A stretch of 64,000 nt of DNA, from NCBI RefSeq assembly GCF_003933735.1, contig NZ_RSED01000002.1, forward strand, positions 282,704-346,703, in the 5' to 3' direction. This DNA is from Aquabacterium soli. GTDB lineage: Bacteria > Pseudomonadota > Gammaproteobacteria > Burkholderiales > Burkholderiaceae_C. Each line of letters opens with the position of its first letter. The first letter of the stretch is position 1. Both the position numbers and the translations under genes were made by a program. The notes under the pieces are model-generated. The model was not told where the DNA came from and ran no database searches. It was given only the letters and a program-made list of their open reading frames with translations. Of the stretch, positions 1 to 8,871 are shown piece after piece.

Positions 1-938
1 GCCGCGACCCGATCACCACCGAGCGCCTGTTCGAACGGCTGTACCGCATCGCGCGCGAGCTGGAGCGTCGCCCTGACCGGCTCGACGACCTGATGGCGCG
101 ACTGATGCGCGAGCTGTTCGACCCGATCGAAAGCACGCTGGTTCAGGGCGATGTGCCCACCACCGCGCTGCGCGGCAATGGTGGCATCCTGCTGGTACCT
201 TTGCCGCACCTGTCGCACACTGAGGGCTGCACCAAGGTGTTCGTGCTCAAGCATGCGGACAAGGGCCGCCGGCTGTTCACGTCGGAAGATGCCCGGCTGG
301 CCGACCGTATCGTGGAGCAGTTGCACCGCGTGCTGACCTTCGACCGCGCGGTGGAGCGCGGCCGCAGCGAGGAGCGCATGCGCCTGGCCCAGGATCTGCA
401 CGACGACATCGGCGCACGCCTGCTGACCCTGATGTACCAGGCCCCCAACCCGGACATCGAGGACTACATCCGCCACACGCTGCAGGATCTGAAAACGCTC
501 ACGCGCGGCCTGGCCGTGCAGACCCACACCCTGAGCGACGCCGCCAGTGAATGGAAGCGCGACCTGAGCCACCGCCTGCACGCGGCCCGCTGCGAGCTGG
601 ACTGGCATCTCTCGATCGATGAAGACGTGGAACTGACCGTGGTGCAGTGGTCGGCGCTGACCCGCATCCTGCGCGAGCTGGTCAACAACACGATCAGCCA
701 TGCCAAGGCCAACCGCGTGCGCGTGGAGCTCATGCTCAAGGACGACCGGCTGACCCTCTCCGTGACGGACAACGGCCTGGGCCGCTCCCCCGAGTCCTGG
801 TCACATGGCCTGGGGCTGGGTGGCGTGCGCAAGCGCACCAAGCAATTGGGCGGCACGGTGGCCTGGGTTGAACTGGAACCTCAGGGCATTGGCTGCGAGG
901 TGGTGGTGGAGCAGTTCTCGGCGCCCGTACCGGGCTGA
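1..938 (+). CDS. Sensor histidine kinase, C-terminal part (5' end outside window)
   Basis: The reading frame is open from the first bases of the window, so this is the 3' part of a longer gene. A HisKA_3-type dimerisation/phosphoacceptor segment lies near base 390 (motif LAQDLHDDIGARLL, with the candidate phospho-His in LHDD). It is followed by a HATPase_c domain with an N-box (ELVNNTISHAKA) and a G-box (DNGLGRSP, then GLGLGGVRKR). This arrangement is typical of NarL/UhpB-class kinases, which phosphorylate LuxR-type response regulators. The input domain and any membrane segments are upstream and not visible, so the signal cannot be inferred. It ends 24 bp before the convergent ATPase gene. 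Confidence 0.85.
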   Translation, partial: RDPITTERLFERLYRIARELERRPDRLDDLMARLMRELFDPIESTLVQGDVPTTALRGNGGILLVPLPHLSHTEGCTKVFVLKHADKGRRLFTSEDARLADRIVEQLHRVLTFDRAVERGRSEERMRLAQDLHDDIGARLLTLMYQAPNPDIEDYIRHTLQDLKTLTRGLAVQTHTLSDAASEWKRDLSHRLHAARCELDWHLSIDEDVELTVVQWSALTRILRELVNNTISHAKANRVRVELMLKDDRLTLSVTDNGLGRSPESWSHGLGLGGVRKRTKQLGGTVAWVELEPQGIGCEVVVEQFSAPVPG

Positions 939-962
939 GCCGGCACAGGCGATCAAGACTGA

Positions 963-2786
963 TCAGATCTCCCATTGAGGGGTGTTGCGCAACACCTCTT
1001 CCAGCGTGGTCACGCCTTCGGCCACCTTCATGACACCACCCAGGCGCAGGGGCTTGAGCCCCTCCTGCACAGCCTGCTGACGCAGGCGGGCCATGTCCAC
1101 TGTAGGGTGCATGGCCTGGCGGATGGCCTCGCTCAGGGGCAGCAGCTCGTACAGGCCCACGCGGCCCTTGTAGCCCGTCATGCGGCATTCGAGGCAACCC
1201 ACGGGCTTGTAGGGGCGTGGCGTGCCATTCAGGCGCCAGGGCTTGATGGTCTCGGTGAGCATCTCGGCCGTGAGGGACTCATCGGGCTTCTTGCAAGCCA
1301 AGCACAGGGTGCGCACCAGGCGCTGGGCCAGCACGCCGATCACGGTGGCGCTGATCAGGTAGGCCGGCACACCGATGTCCACCAGGCGTGTCACGGCCGA
1401 GGCCGCGTCGTTGGTGTGCAGGGTCGAGAACACCAAGTGGCCCGTGAGAGATGACTGGATGGCCATGTCGGCCGTTTCACGGTCGCGGATTTCGCCGACC
1501 ATGATGATGTCGGGGTCCTGCCGCATCAGGGCGCGCACGCCTTCTGCAAAGCCCAGGTCGATGTTGGGCTGCACCTGGGTCTGGTTGAACGAGGGCTCGA
1601 TCATTTCGATCGGATCCTCGACCGTGCAGACGTTGACCTCTTCCGTGGCCAGGCGCTTGAGCGTGGAGTACAGCGTGGTGGTCTTGCCCGAGCCCGTGGG
1701 CCCGGTGACCAGGATGATGCCGTGCGATCGCGCGGTGAGCTGCTCCCAGATGGCCAGCTCTTGCGGCGCAAAGCCCAGCGCATCGAAGGTCTTGAGCGTG
1801 TTGTCCGGATCGAAGATGCGCATCACCAGCTTCTCGCCGAAGGCGGTGGGCATGGTCGACAGGCGCATTTCAACCTCTTCGCCGGCCGGGTTGCGCGTTT
1901 TGATGCGGCCGTCGAGCGGACGGCGCTTTTCAACGACGTCCATGCGGCCCAGCAGCTTGATGCGCGCCGTCATGGCCTGCATCACCGACAGCGGCACCTG
2001 GTAGACCATGTGCATCACGCCATCGATGCGAAAGCGGATGGCGCCCATGTCGCGGCGCGGCTCCAGGTGAATGTCGGACGCGCGCTGATCAAAGGCGTAC
2101 TGCCACAGCCAGTCAACCACCTGGATGATGCCCTGGTCGTTGGCATCGAGCTGGCGGTTGCTGCGCCCCAGCTCCACCAATTGCTCGAAGCTGCTGGCCG
2201 TGCTGTCGCCGGTCTTCTTGTTGGCGTCGCGCACTGACTTGGCCAGCGTGTAGAACTCGGTGCGGTAGCGCTGCAGCTCCAGCGGGCTGGCCACCACCAG
2301 GCGGATGGACTTCTTGGTGTGGGCCAGGATCTCGTCGATCCAGCCGACATCGAGCGGCTCGCAGGTGGCGATGGTGATCTCGTTCAGGCCCACCTGGATG
2401 GGCAGGGACTTGCGACGCTCGGCATAGTTGATGGACATGACATCCGCCACGCGGGCCACGTCCACCTTGAGCGGGTCGATGCGCACATAGGGCATGGCCA
2501 CCCGTGCGGCCAGCCACTCAGTGAGCGGCTCCAGCTCGAGCACGGCACCCGTGTCCTGCCGGGGCAGGCTCAGGCCAGCCAGACGCACCAGGGGGTGTTG
2601 CGAGCTGCCCCCCGCTGAGAAGCGCTGGGCCACCCGTTCGGCATCCTTGAGGGCGATGACGTTGTCTTCCGTGAGCCAGGTGACCAGCAGTTTCCAGTCC
2701 AGCGGGCCCTTGTGGGTGATGGGCCGGGGATGCTGCCGCGCCTGGGGTGCGGAGGGCTGGATGACTGCAGGGGGCACGGCACTCAT
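963..2786 (-). CDS. GspE/PulE/PilB-family secretion or pilus assembly ATPase
   Basis: A 607-residue hexameric AAA-like ATPase of the type II secretion/type IV pilus family. The N-terminal MshEN-like region (about residues 1-220) is followed by ASDIHLEPR, Walker A GPTGSGKTT near residue 361, Walker B IIMVGEIRD near 425 and the His box LVFSTLHTND. A zinc-type tetracysteine pair (CLAC near 494, CLEC near 529) is typical of GspE and PilB. The chosen start is the ATG at 2786. The frame stays open for 90 more codons, but those overlap the next gene in a different frame and look non-coding. No gsp or pil partner genes flank it, so whether it powers secretion, pili or something else cannot be told. 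Confidence 0.88.
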   Translation of the reverse strand: MSAVPPAVIQPSAPQARQHPRPITHKGPLDWKLLVTWLTEDNVIALKDAERVAQRFSAGGSSQHPLVRLAGLSLPRQDTGAVLELEPLTEWLAARVAMPYVRIDPLKVDVARVADVMSINYAERRKSLPIQVGLNEITIATCEPLDVGWIDEILAHTKKSIRLVVASPLELQRYRTEFYTLAKSVRDANKKTGDSTASSFEQLVELGRSNRQLDANDQGIIQVVDWLWQYAFDQRASDIHLEPRRDMGAIRFRIDGVMHMVYQVPLSVMQAMTARIKLLGRMDVVEKRRPLDGRIKTRNPAGEEVEMRLSTMPTAFGEKLVMRIFDPDNTLKTFDALGFAPQELAIWEQLTARSHGIILVTGPTGSGKTTTLYSTLKRLATEEVNVCTVEDPIEMIEPSFNQTQVQPNIDLGFAEGVRALMRQDPDIIMVGEIRDRETADMAIQSSLTGHLVFSTLHTNDAASAVTRLVDIGVPAYLISATVIGVLAQRLVRTLCLACKKPDESLTAEMLTETIKPWRLNGTPRPYKPVGCLECRMTGYKGRVGLYELLPLSEAIRQAMHPTVDMARLRQQAVQEGLKPLRLGGVMKVAEGVTTLEEVLRNTPQWEI

Positions 2787-2826
2787 GGTGATGTGGGTGA
2801 TGCGTCTTGGGTGGGCGTCGGGCGGC

Positions 2827-3627
2827 TCAGGAAGCGGTTTGCCCCTTGAGCGAGCCCTTGAAGGACGACAGGAGCTTGACCCATTTTCGCGCAGGCAGCT
2901 CCCAGCGTGTCTGTAAAGTTTCCCCTCTTGACGCCAACTCGTCACGCAGGGGCAGATCAAACCCCTTCCAGGCCAGCACGATGGTGTTGCCCTCGGTGGT
3001 GGGCTTGAGCATGGCCATGCGGTCCGCCCCGAAGGCCGCGGCGATGCGCGCAGCACTGCGGTCGAAGCTGGCCTCTCGGCCGAACAGGTTCACGCTCATC
3101 ACCCCGCCATCGTCCAGCACCTGCCAGCAGGCGCGGTAGAAATCCTCGTCATCGAGCACCGGGCTGGCGGCTTCGTGGTCGTACAGGTCGACGCACAAGG
3201 CATCGAACGCCGCGATGTGGGCCGGATCGGCCACGAAGCGGGCGGCATCCTGCTGCAGCACGGTCAGGCGATCGTCACCTGCGGGCAGGTGGAACCAGGC
3301 GCGGCAGGCGGCGATAACACCCGGGTTGATCTCGACCACGGTGGTGGGCAGGCGCAGCACCGCGTGGCAGTACTTGGTGATGGCACCCGTGCCCAGGCCG
3401 AGCTGCAGGCAGCGGGTGGCGGGCAGCTCGCTTTCCGGGCGCAGCAGCAGCCAGGCCATCATGCGCTGGATGTACTCGAGCTCGAGCTTGAGCGGCTTGC
3501 AGATGCGCATGGCGCCCTGGATCCAGGGGGTGTCCAGGTGCAGGTAGCGCACGCCGCGCTCTTCCGAGATGGTGGCCTCGGGAAGGGTGGGTTTCTTGGG
3601 GCGTTTCACGGGGCGTGAGTGTCGCAT
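2827..3627 (-). CDS. Spermidine synthase-like protein (Rossmann methyltransferase fold)
   Basis: A 266-residue protein with the class I methyltransferase/spermidine-synthase fold. Motif I reads LQLGLGTGAITKY, with an acidic residue in VVEINPGV that would contact the cofactor and an acidic loop CVDLYDHEA at the position of the catalytic Asp of SpeE. The usual N-terminal substrate motif of true spermidine synthases is not evident. It is therefore better called a SpeE-like protein than a proven spermidine synthase. The start at 3627 is chosen because upstream codons run into the divergent glycosylase promoter. It lies 40 bp upstream of the ATPase gene on the same strand and may be co-transcribed. 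Confidence 0.75.
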   Translation of the reverse strand: MRHSRPVKRPKKPTLPEATISEERGVRYLHLDTPWIQGAMRICKPLKLELEYIQRMMAWLLLRPESELPATRCLQLGLGTGAITKYCHAVLRLPTTVVEINPGVIAACRAWFHLPAGDDRLTVLQQDAARFVADPAHIAAFDALCVDLYDHEAASPVLDDEDFYRACWQVLDDGGVMSVNLFGREASFDRSAARIAAAFGADRMAMLKPTTEGNTIVLAWKGFDLPLRDELASRGETLQTRWELPARKWVKLLSSFKGSLKGQTAS

Positions 3628-3640
3628 GGCGGGCTTTTCG

Positions 3641-3646
3641 GATAAT
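3641..3646 (+). promoter_or_regulatory. Candidate -10 element of the DNA glycosylase gene
   Basis: GATAAT lies six bases before the ATG at 3653, so the transcript would begin almost at the start codon (leaderless). No convincing -35 is visible and there is no Shine-Dalgarno sequence. The same arrangement recurs at several other divergent genes in this window. Confidence 0.45.
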
Positions 3647-3652
3647 GCCCAG

Positions 3653-4234
3653 ATGCCCCGAGCCAAGCCACTTCCTCTGCCCATGTGTCCCACGGACACC
3701 GTCGAGCCCGCCCCACTGCAGGGGCTCGGCCCCATCATCTCTCCGAGCACCACGTTGATCGTGCTGGGCAGTTTTCCCGGCGCGGCCTCGCTCAGGGCGC
3801 AGCAGTACTACGCACACCCGCGCAATTTCTTCTGGCCCATCGTGTCGGCCCTGTGGGGGCTGGAAGGTGATGCCGCGCTGCAGCATAGACCTTATGCTGA
3901 ACGCGTGGCCGAGGCCCGCTCGCGCGGGCTGGGCATCTGGGATGTCTATGCCAGCTGCCTGCGGGAAGGCAGTCTGGACAGTGCCATCGAGCAGGCCGAA
4001 TTGAACACCCTGGATCGCTTGCGCGAATGGGCACCTGGGTTGAAGGGCATTGCCCACAACGGGGGAGAGTCGGCCCGGCACATGAAGATCACGCAGACGC
4101 TGGGATTGCCTGTGGTGAAGCTGCCATCGACCAGTCCTGCCAATGCATCGTGGTCGTTCGAACGCAAGCTGGCGGCCTGGCGTGAAGCATTCACTCAGTT
4201 TGGGCTGGACACGGCCAGCCCGCGCACCGACTGA
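3653..4234 (+). CDS. Hypoxanthine/uracil DNA glycosylase (UDG superfamily, HDG type)
   Basis: A 193-residue base-excision repair enzyme of the UDG superfamily. The N-terminal GSFPG motif is followed by the family hallmark AQQYYAHPRNFFW, and LPSTSPAN near the C terminus supplies the second active-site segment. Proteins with this hallmark are known as DNA-deoxyinosine glycosylases (family 6), removing hypoxanthine and in some cases uracil from DNA. The start at 3653 follows a -10-like GATAAT by six bases. An alternative ATG at 3683 gives 183 residues and still keeps the whole domain. It is divergent from the SpeE-like gene and converges on the lipoprotein gene. Confidence 0.82.
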   Translation: MPRAKPLPLPMCPTDTVEPAPLQGLGPIISPSTTLIVLGSFPGAASLRAQQYYAHPRNFFWPIVSALWGLEGDAALQHRPYAERVAEARSRGLGIWDVYASCLREGSLDSAIEQAELNTLDRLREWAPGLKGIAHNGGESARHMKITQTLGLPVVKLPSTSPANASWSFERKLAAWREAFTQFGLDTASPRTD

Positions 4235-4252
4235 TGCTGGACAGCCTGCTGC

Positions 4253-4762
4253 TCAGTTGGCCAGATAGGCCTTGACCTTGGGGTCCTTCAGTATGTCGAT
4301 CACCCCCAATGCCAGCGTTCCATTCAGCACACGCCACATGTCCGATGGGCTGCCTTGACTGACGCGGACCGTTGTCTCGGCGCCATCTCCCAATTTCACA
4401 TTCACCTGCATGGAAGACGTGAAGTGGAATGCGTGCTGAACAGCCGCCAACTGAACCACCTTGACTTGCAGAACCTTCTTCTTGTCCCGTCCGATCACTT
4501 TGCCGTGGATGGCTATTTCCTTGTTCAACTGCATCACCAGATGGTCCGTGACTGTCTTGTAGTCACCGGTCCAATCTGCCGCCCCGGAGAAGAATTTCCT
4601 CTGTTCCTGATCAGTTTGGATGTTCTGGACCAGGACGCTGCCGTTGACGTCAAAGTTCGGAATTCTCTCCGCTGAGATCACATACTCTTGCGGCACGTAG
4701 TTCACCGTCCCGCAACCGGCCAAAAGAATCGCCGCGCAAACAACCACGACCACTTTGATCAC
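4253..4762 (-). CDS. Small putative lipoprotein
   Basis: A 169-residue protein with a short lipoprotein signal peptide: a hydrophobic run IKVVVVVCAAILLAGC, with lipobox LLAGC and the acylated Cys near residue 17. The start is taken as GTG at 4762 because AGGGG sits six bases upstream and this gives a normal-length signal. An ATG 36 codon-bases further upstream would add an unlikely hydrophilic extension. The mature part is mixed alpha/beta in composition without a domain I recognise. It lies between a convergent glycosylase gene and tatD on the same strand. Its codon use is less GC-rich than that of its neighbours, which may indicate a more recent arrival. Confidence 0.7.
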   Translation of the reverse strand: MIKVVVVVCAAILLAGCGTVNYVPQEYVISAERIPNFDVNGSVLVQNIQTDQEQRKFFSGAADWTGDYKTVTDHLVMQLNKEIAIHGKVIGRDKKKVLQVKVVQLAAVQHAFHFTSSMQVNVKLGDGAETTVRVSQGSPSDMWRVLNGTLALGVIDILKDPKVKAYLAN

Positions 4763-4882
4763 AAGAAACCCCTGATAAATGAATGATGACCTTCTCATTA
4801 TTCCTGAAATGCGCCGGGGCCCCGTCAAGGACATCAACGGGACATGCCGCGGCAACCATGCCAGCGAGTGGCCGGACGATAC

Positions 4883-5740
4883 TCAGCGCATGCTCGCGAG
4901 CAGCAACTTGAGTTTTGGCAACACAGAGCAAGCGTTTTCTGCAGTGACCTTTCGGACTTTGCCCAGATCCCACCCGCGCAATTCCGCCATGGTTTCGGCG
5001 ATACGTGGCAACTGTGCCGGCTCATTGCGGCTGCGTTCGCCCTGAGCTCGCGCTTCAGCCGTCTTGTACAGCCAGTGCGGAGGAATGTCGGGCGAGTCTG
5101 TCTCCAACACGAGGCGGTCCTCAGGCAGCCAGGCAGCAATGCGTCGGATCTGCAAAGCGCGGTCGAAGGTCATGGCCCCCCCGAAACCCAGACAAAAGCC
5201 CAGTTCGACAAAGGCCTCGGCCTGCTGCTCACTGCCGTTGAAGGCATGGGCAATACCGCCTGGCACTGCCCTGCCCTCGGCCTTCATGCGCCGCAGGTGC
5301 TTGAGCAGTTGATCGGCCGTGCGGCGCACGTGCAGGATCACGGGCAGGCCCGCCTCTTGCGCCACCGCCAGTTGGGCCGCGTACAGGACATCCTGCTTTT
5401 CGCGGCTGGCCTCGTCCTGGATCTCGGGCACGAAACCATCCAGGCCTATTTCGCCCACCGCCACCAGGCGCGGGTCATCGCGCCAGCGTTGCAGGGCATC
5501 GCGCAGACGCTCGGGCGCATCGGTGCCCACCTTGTGGATGAACAAGGGGTGGCTGCCCAAGGCATACGCGCCATCGCAATCTATGGCGGCCTGGCGCGCC
5601 GCTTCAAAGGTCGAGGGCATCACCGACACCACCACCTGCCGCACGCCCGCCTCGCGGGCACGGGCGATCACCGCCGCCCGGTCCGGGTCGAACTCGGGGG
5701 CGTCGAGGTGGCTGTGGGTGTCGATCCAGAAGTCGGCCAT
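4883..5740 (-). CDS. tatD: TatD-family metal-dependent hydrolase (DNase)
   Basis: A 285-residue TIM-barrel amidohydrolase. Metal ligands are visible in order: HxH in DTHSHLD (residues 9 and 11), Glu in VGEIGLD, His in ILHVRR, His in GIAHAFNG and Asp in LETDSPDIPP. Length and motifs match the TatD/YcfH family of magnesium-dependent DNases involved in DNA fragment turnover and repair. It is probably cytoplasmic. It lies 64 bp upstream of nothing obviously functionally linked: lolD precedes it on the same strand and a lipoprotein gene follows. TatD paralogues are common, so the exact orthologue (tatD, ycfH or yjjV type) is not certain. Confidence 0.88.
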   Translation of the reverse strand: MADFWIDTHSHLDAPEFDPDRAAVIARAREAGVRQVVVSVMPSTFEAARQAAIDCDGAYALGSHPLFIHKVGTDAPERLRDALQRWRDDPRLVAVGEIGLDGFVPEIQDEASREKQDVLYAAQLAVAQEAGLPVILHVRRTADQLLKHLRRMKAEGRAVPGGIAHAFNGSEQQAEAFVELGFCLGFGGAMTFDRALQIRRIAAWLPEDRLVLETDSPDIPPHWLYKTAEARAQGERSRNEPAQLPRIAETMAELRGWDLGKVRKVTAENACSVLPKLKLLLASMR

Positions 5741-5804
5741 GGCTTACATGATGCCTCGGGCACGCGCCCACCTGCGCGCGCAGGGGCAAGCCGGATGGCC
5801 GCGT

Positions 5805-6486
<682 letters not shown>

Positions 6487-6494
<8 letters not shown>

Positions 6495-7740
6495 AGCGCA
6501 AAGCTTCGGCAGGCTGCACGCGGCTGGCGCGCCAGCTGGGGTAGATAGTGGCAGCCAGCGAGAGCACCAGCGACAGCACCGCGATGGGAACGATGTCGGC
6601 CGATTGCGGCTCGCTGGGCATCTTGCTGATCAGGTAGATGCTGCCGGGCAGGAAGTGCACGCCCAGCAGGCGTTCGATGAAAGGCACGATCACATCGATG
6701 TTGAAGGCCACCAGCAGCCCCAGGCCCAGGCCCGAGAGCGTGCCCATGATGCCGGACAGCGCACCCTGCACCATGAAGATCGCCATCACCGAACCAGGGC
6801 TGGCGCCCAAGGTGCGCAGGATGGCGATGTCGGCGCGCTTGTCGGTTACCGTCATCACCAGGGTGGAGACCAGGTTGAACGCGGCCACGGCCACGATCAG
6901 CGTCAGGATGATGAACATCATGCGCTTTTCCACCTGCACGGCGTCGAACCAGTTGCGGTTGGTGTGGGTCCAGTCGCGCACCACGATGTCCGGGCCCAGC
7001 GAATCGGCCAGCTCGTTGCCGACCACGCGCGCGGTCTGCGCGTCCTTGAGCTTGAGCTGCACGCCGGTGGGCCCGCCGGTGCGGAACAGCCGGGCCGCAT
7101 CGTCCATGTGCACCATGACCAGGCCGCTGTCGTACTCATAGTGGCCGGCTTCGAAGGTGCCCACGATGGTCATCTGCTTGAGGCGCGGCACCACGCCGGC
7201 CGGCGTGACCTGGCCACTGGGCGCCACCAGCGTGACCGGATCGCCCACCTGCACGCCCATGCTGCGGGCCAGCTCGCCGCCCATGACCACGCCCCAACCG
7301 CCGGGCTGCAGCTTGTTCAGCACGGGTTGCAGGCTGCGCGCCAGCGGGGTGACCTGGGCCTCCTGGGCCGGATCGATGCCGCGCACCAGCACGCCGCGCA
7401 TGTCCTCGCCCCGGGCGATCAGGGCCTGGGCCGGAACGAAGGGGGCGGCACCGACCACGGCGGGGTTCTTGCGGGCCTGGTCGGCCAGCACGTGCCAATC
7501 GGTCAGCGGCGCACCACGTGAATCGAACAATTCAACGTGGGCGACCACCGAGAGCATGCGGTCACGCACCTCTTTCTGGAAACCGTTCATCACCGACAGC
7601 ACGATGATCAGCGCCGCCACGCCCAGGGCGATGCCGATCACGGACACGCCCGAGATGAAAGAGATGAATCCGTTGCGCCGGGCGCTGCGCCCGGCCCGCG
7701 TGTAGCGCCAGCCGATGCGCCATTCATAGGGAAGCTTCAT
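6487..7740 (-). CDS. lolC: Lipoprotein-releasing ABC transporter permease LolC/LolE
   Basis: A 417-residue inner-membrane permease. The N-terminal cytoplasmic start ([13 protein letters not shown]) is followed by a first membrane helix ending in [15 protein letters not shown], a large periplasmic domain, and three C-terminal helices of the FtsX type, ending in [17 protein letters not shown]. This is the LolC/LolE family layout. With only one permease gene next to lolD, the transporter is probably of the single-permease (LolF-like) kind common in betaproteobacteria, although a second copy elsewhere cannot be excluded. It is first in the leftward operon, divergent from the RpfE-type gene. Confidence 0.92.
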
Positions 7741-7762
7741 GGTGTGCGCAGTGTACTCACTC

Positions 7763-7768
7763 GATAAT
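7763..7768 (+). promoter_or_regulatory. Candidate -10 element of the RpfE-type gene
   Basis: GATAAT lies seven bases before the ATG at 7776. An earlier in-frame ATG at 7767 falls inside this hexamer, which makes 7776 the more likely start and implies a leaderless transcript. Confidence 0.45.
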
Positions 7769-7775
7769 GCCCCCT

Positions 7776-8852
7776 ATGCCCCAGCCTTGCGTTCCGACAA
7801 CCGATCTGATCCCGCCCCTGCCCTGCACCGCCGGGGCCGACCACCTGGTGATCCCCTGGGCCATCGGTCTTGCCGAGCCCCAAGGGGAGGCCCAGCACGG
7901 GCTGGACATGGCCGACGCCCTCCCGGACCTGCCGGCACTGCACGGTTTGCTGGAACGACTAACCGAGCAGCACTGGTTGCGAGGCGATGAATACCAACTG
8001 GCCGCGCCGCACGAGCGAGTTCTGGCCAGCACCGTGGGTTGGCCCGGAGGGGATGCCGTCGAGACCGGTACGGAGACTCCTCCCGCCCAAGCTCCTTGGG
8101 CCGCGCTGTGGGCTCACCAGGATGGTTTGTCGGCCAGCCCGGGAGAAGCCTGGGGCTTGATGACCCCCTCGCACTGGCTGATGGGACGCGATCACCTGAC
8201 CTTGCTGCACCCCGAAGCACTGGCCCTGGGCGACATCGAATCACGCGCCTTGTTCGACGCCGTGCAGCCGCTGTTCGAAAGCGAGGGCTGGCAGATGACC
8301 TGGGGCGCCCCATTGCGCTGGTACGTCAGGCATGAATCGCTGGCCGGCCTGCCCAGCGCCTCGTTGGACCGGGTGATCGGCCGCAACCCTGACCTGTGGA
8401 TGCCCAACCACCCGCAAGTGCGCTTGCTGCGCCGCCTGCAAAACGAGGTGCAGATGCTGCTGTACCGACATCCGGTGAATGACGAACGCGAGTCGCGGCG
8501 CGCGCTGAGCGTGAATTCTTTCTGGCTCAGCGGCACAGGTGCGGCGCCATCGCCAGGCACAGGCTGGCCCACATGGCCAGTGCGTGTGGCCGATGCGCCC
8601 CATCAGGCCTTGCTGCTCGGCGACTTTCCCGCCTGGCAGGCGGCCTGGCAGGCCCTGGATGAGGGGCCGATGCGTGAACTCAGCTCGGCTCTGGAAGTGG
8701 GACGCCCCGTGCGCCTGACCTTGTGTGGCGAGCGACACGCCGTCACATTGTCCGCGCCAGACCAACGCCCAGGCTTGTGGACCACCATCCGTCGCGCACT
8801 ACCCTGGGGGAGAACACGCGCCTCCGCCGCCGCGCTGCTGCGCGAACTCTGA
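7776..8852 (+). CDS. RpfE-type / phosphoglycerate-mutase-like protein of unknown function
   Basis: A 358-residue soluble protein without signal peptide or membrane helices. Its features fit the family annotated in betaproteobacteria as 'regulatory protein, RpfE type' or cofactor-independent phosphoglycerate-mutase-like. These include an N-terminal LVIPWAIGLAEP strand, a central segment THWLMGRDHLTLLHPE-like (here SHWLMGRDHLTLLHPEAL) and LLRRLQNEVQMLLYRHPVN. The family commonly sits directly upstream of recJ, as here (19 bp gap), which supports the call. The biochemical role is not established, and I see no complete metal-binding phosphomutase motif set. It is probably co-transcribed with recJ. 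Confidence 0.7.
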   Translation: MPQPCVPTTDLIPPLPCTAGADHLVIPWAIGLAEPQGEAQHGLDMADALPDLPALHGLLERLTEQHWLRGDEYQLAAPHERVLASTVGWPGGDAVETGTETPPAQAPWAALWAHQDGLSASPGEAWGLMTPSHWLMGRDHLTLLHPEALALGDIESRALFDAVQPLFESEGWQMTWGAPLRWYVRHESLAGLPSASLDRVIGRNPDLWMPNHPQVRLLRRLQNEVQMLLYRHPVNDERESRRALSVNSFWLSGTGAAPSPGTGWPTWPVRVADAPHQALLLGDFPAWQAAWQALDEGPMRELSSALEVGRPVRLTLCGERHAVTLSAPDQRPGLWTTIRRALPWGRTRASAAALLREL

Positions 8853-8871
8853 TGCCCGATCGCTGCCCACC

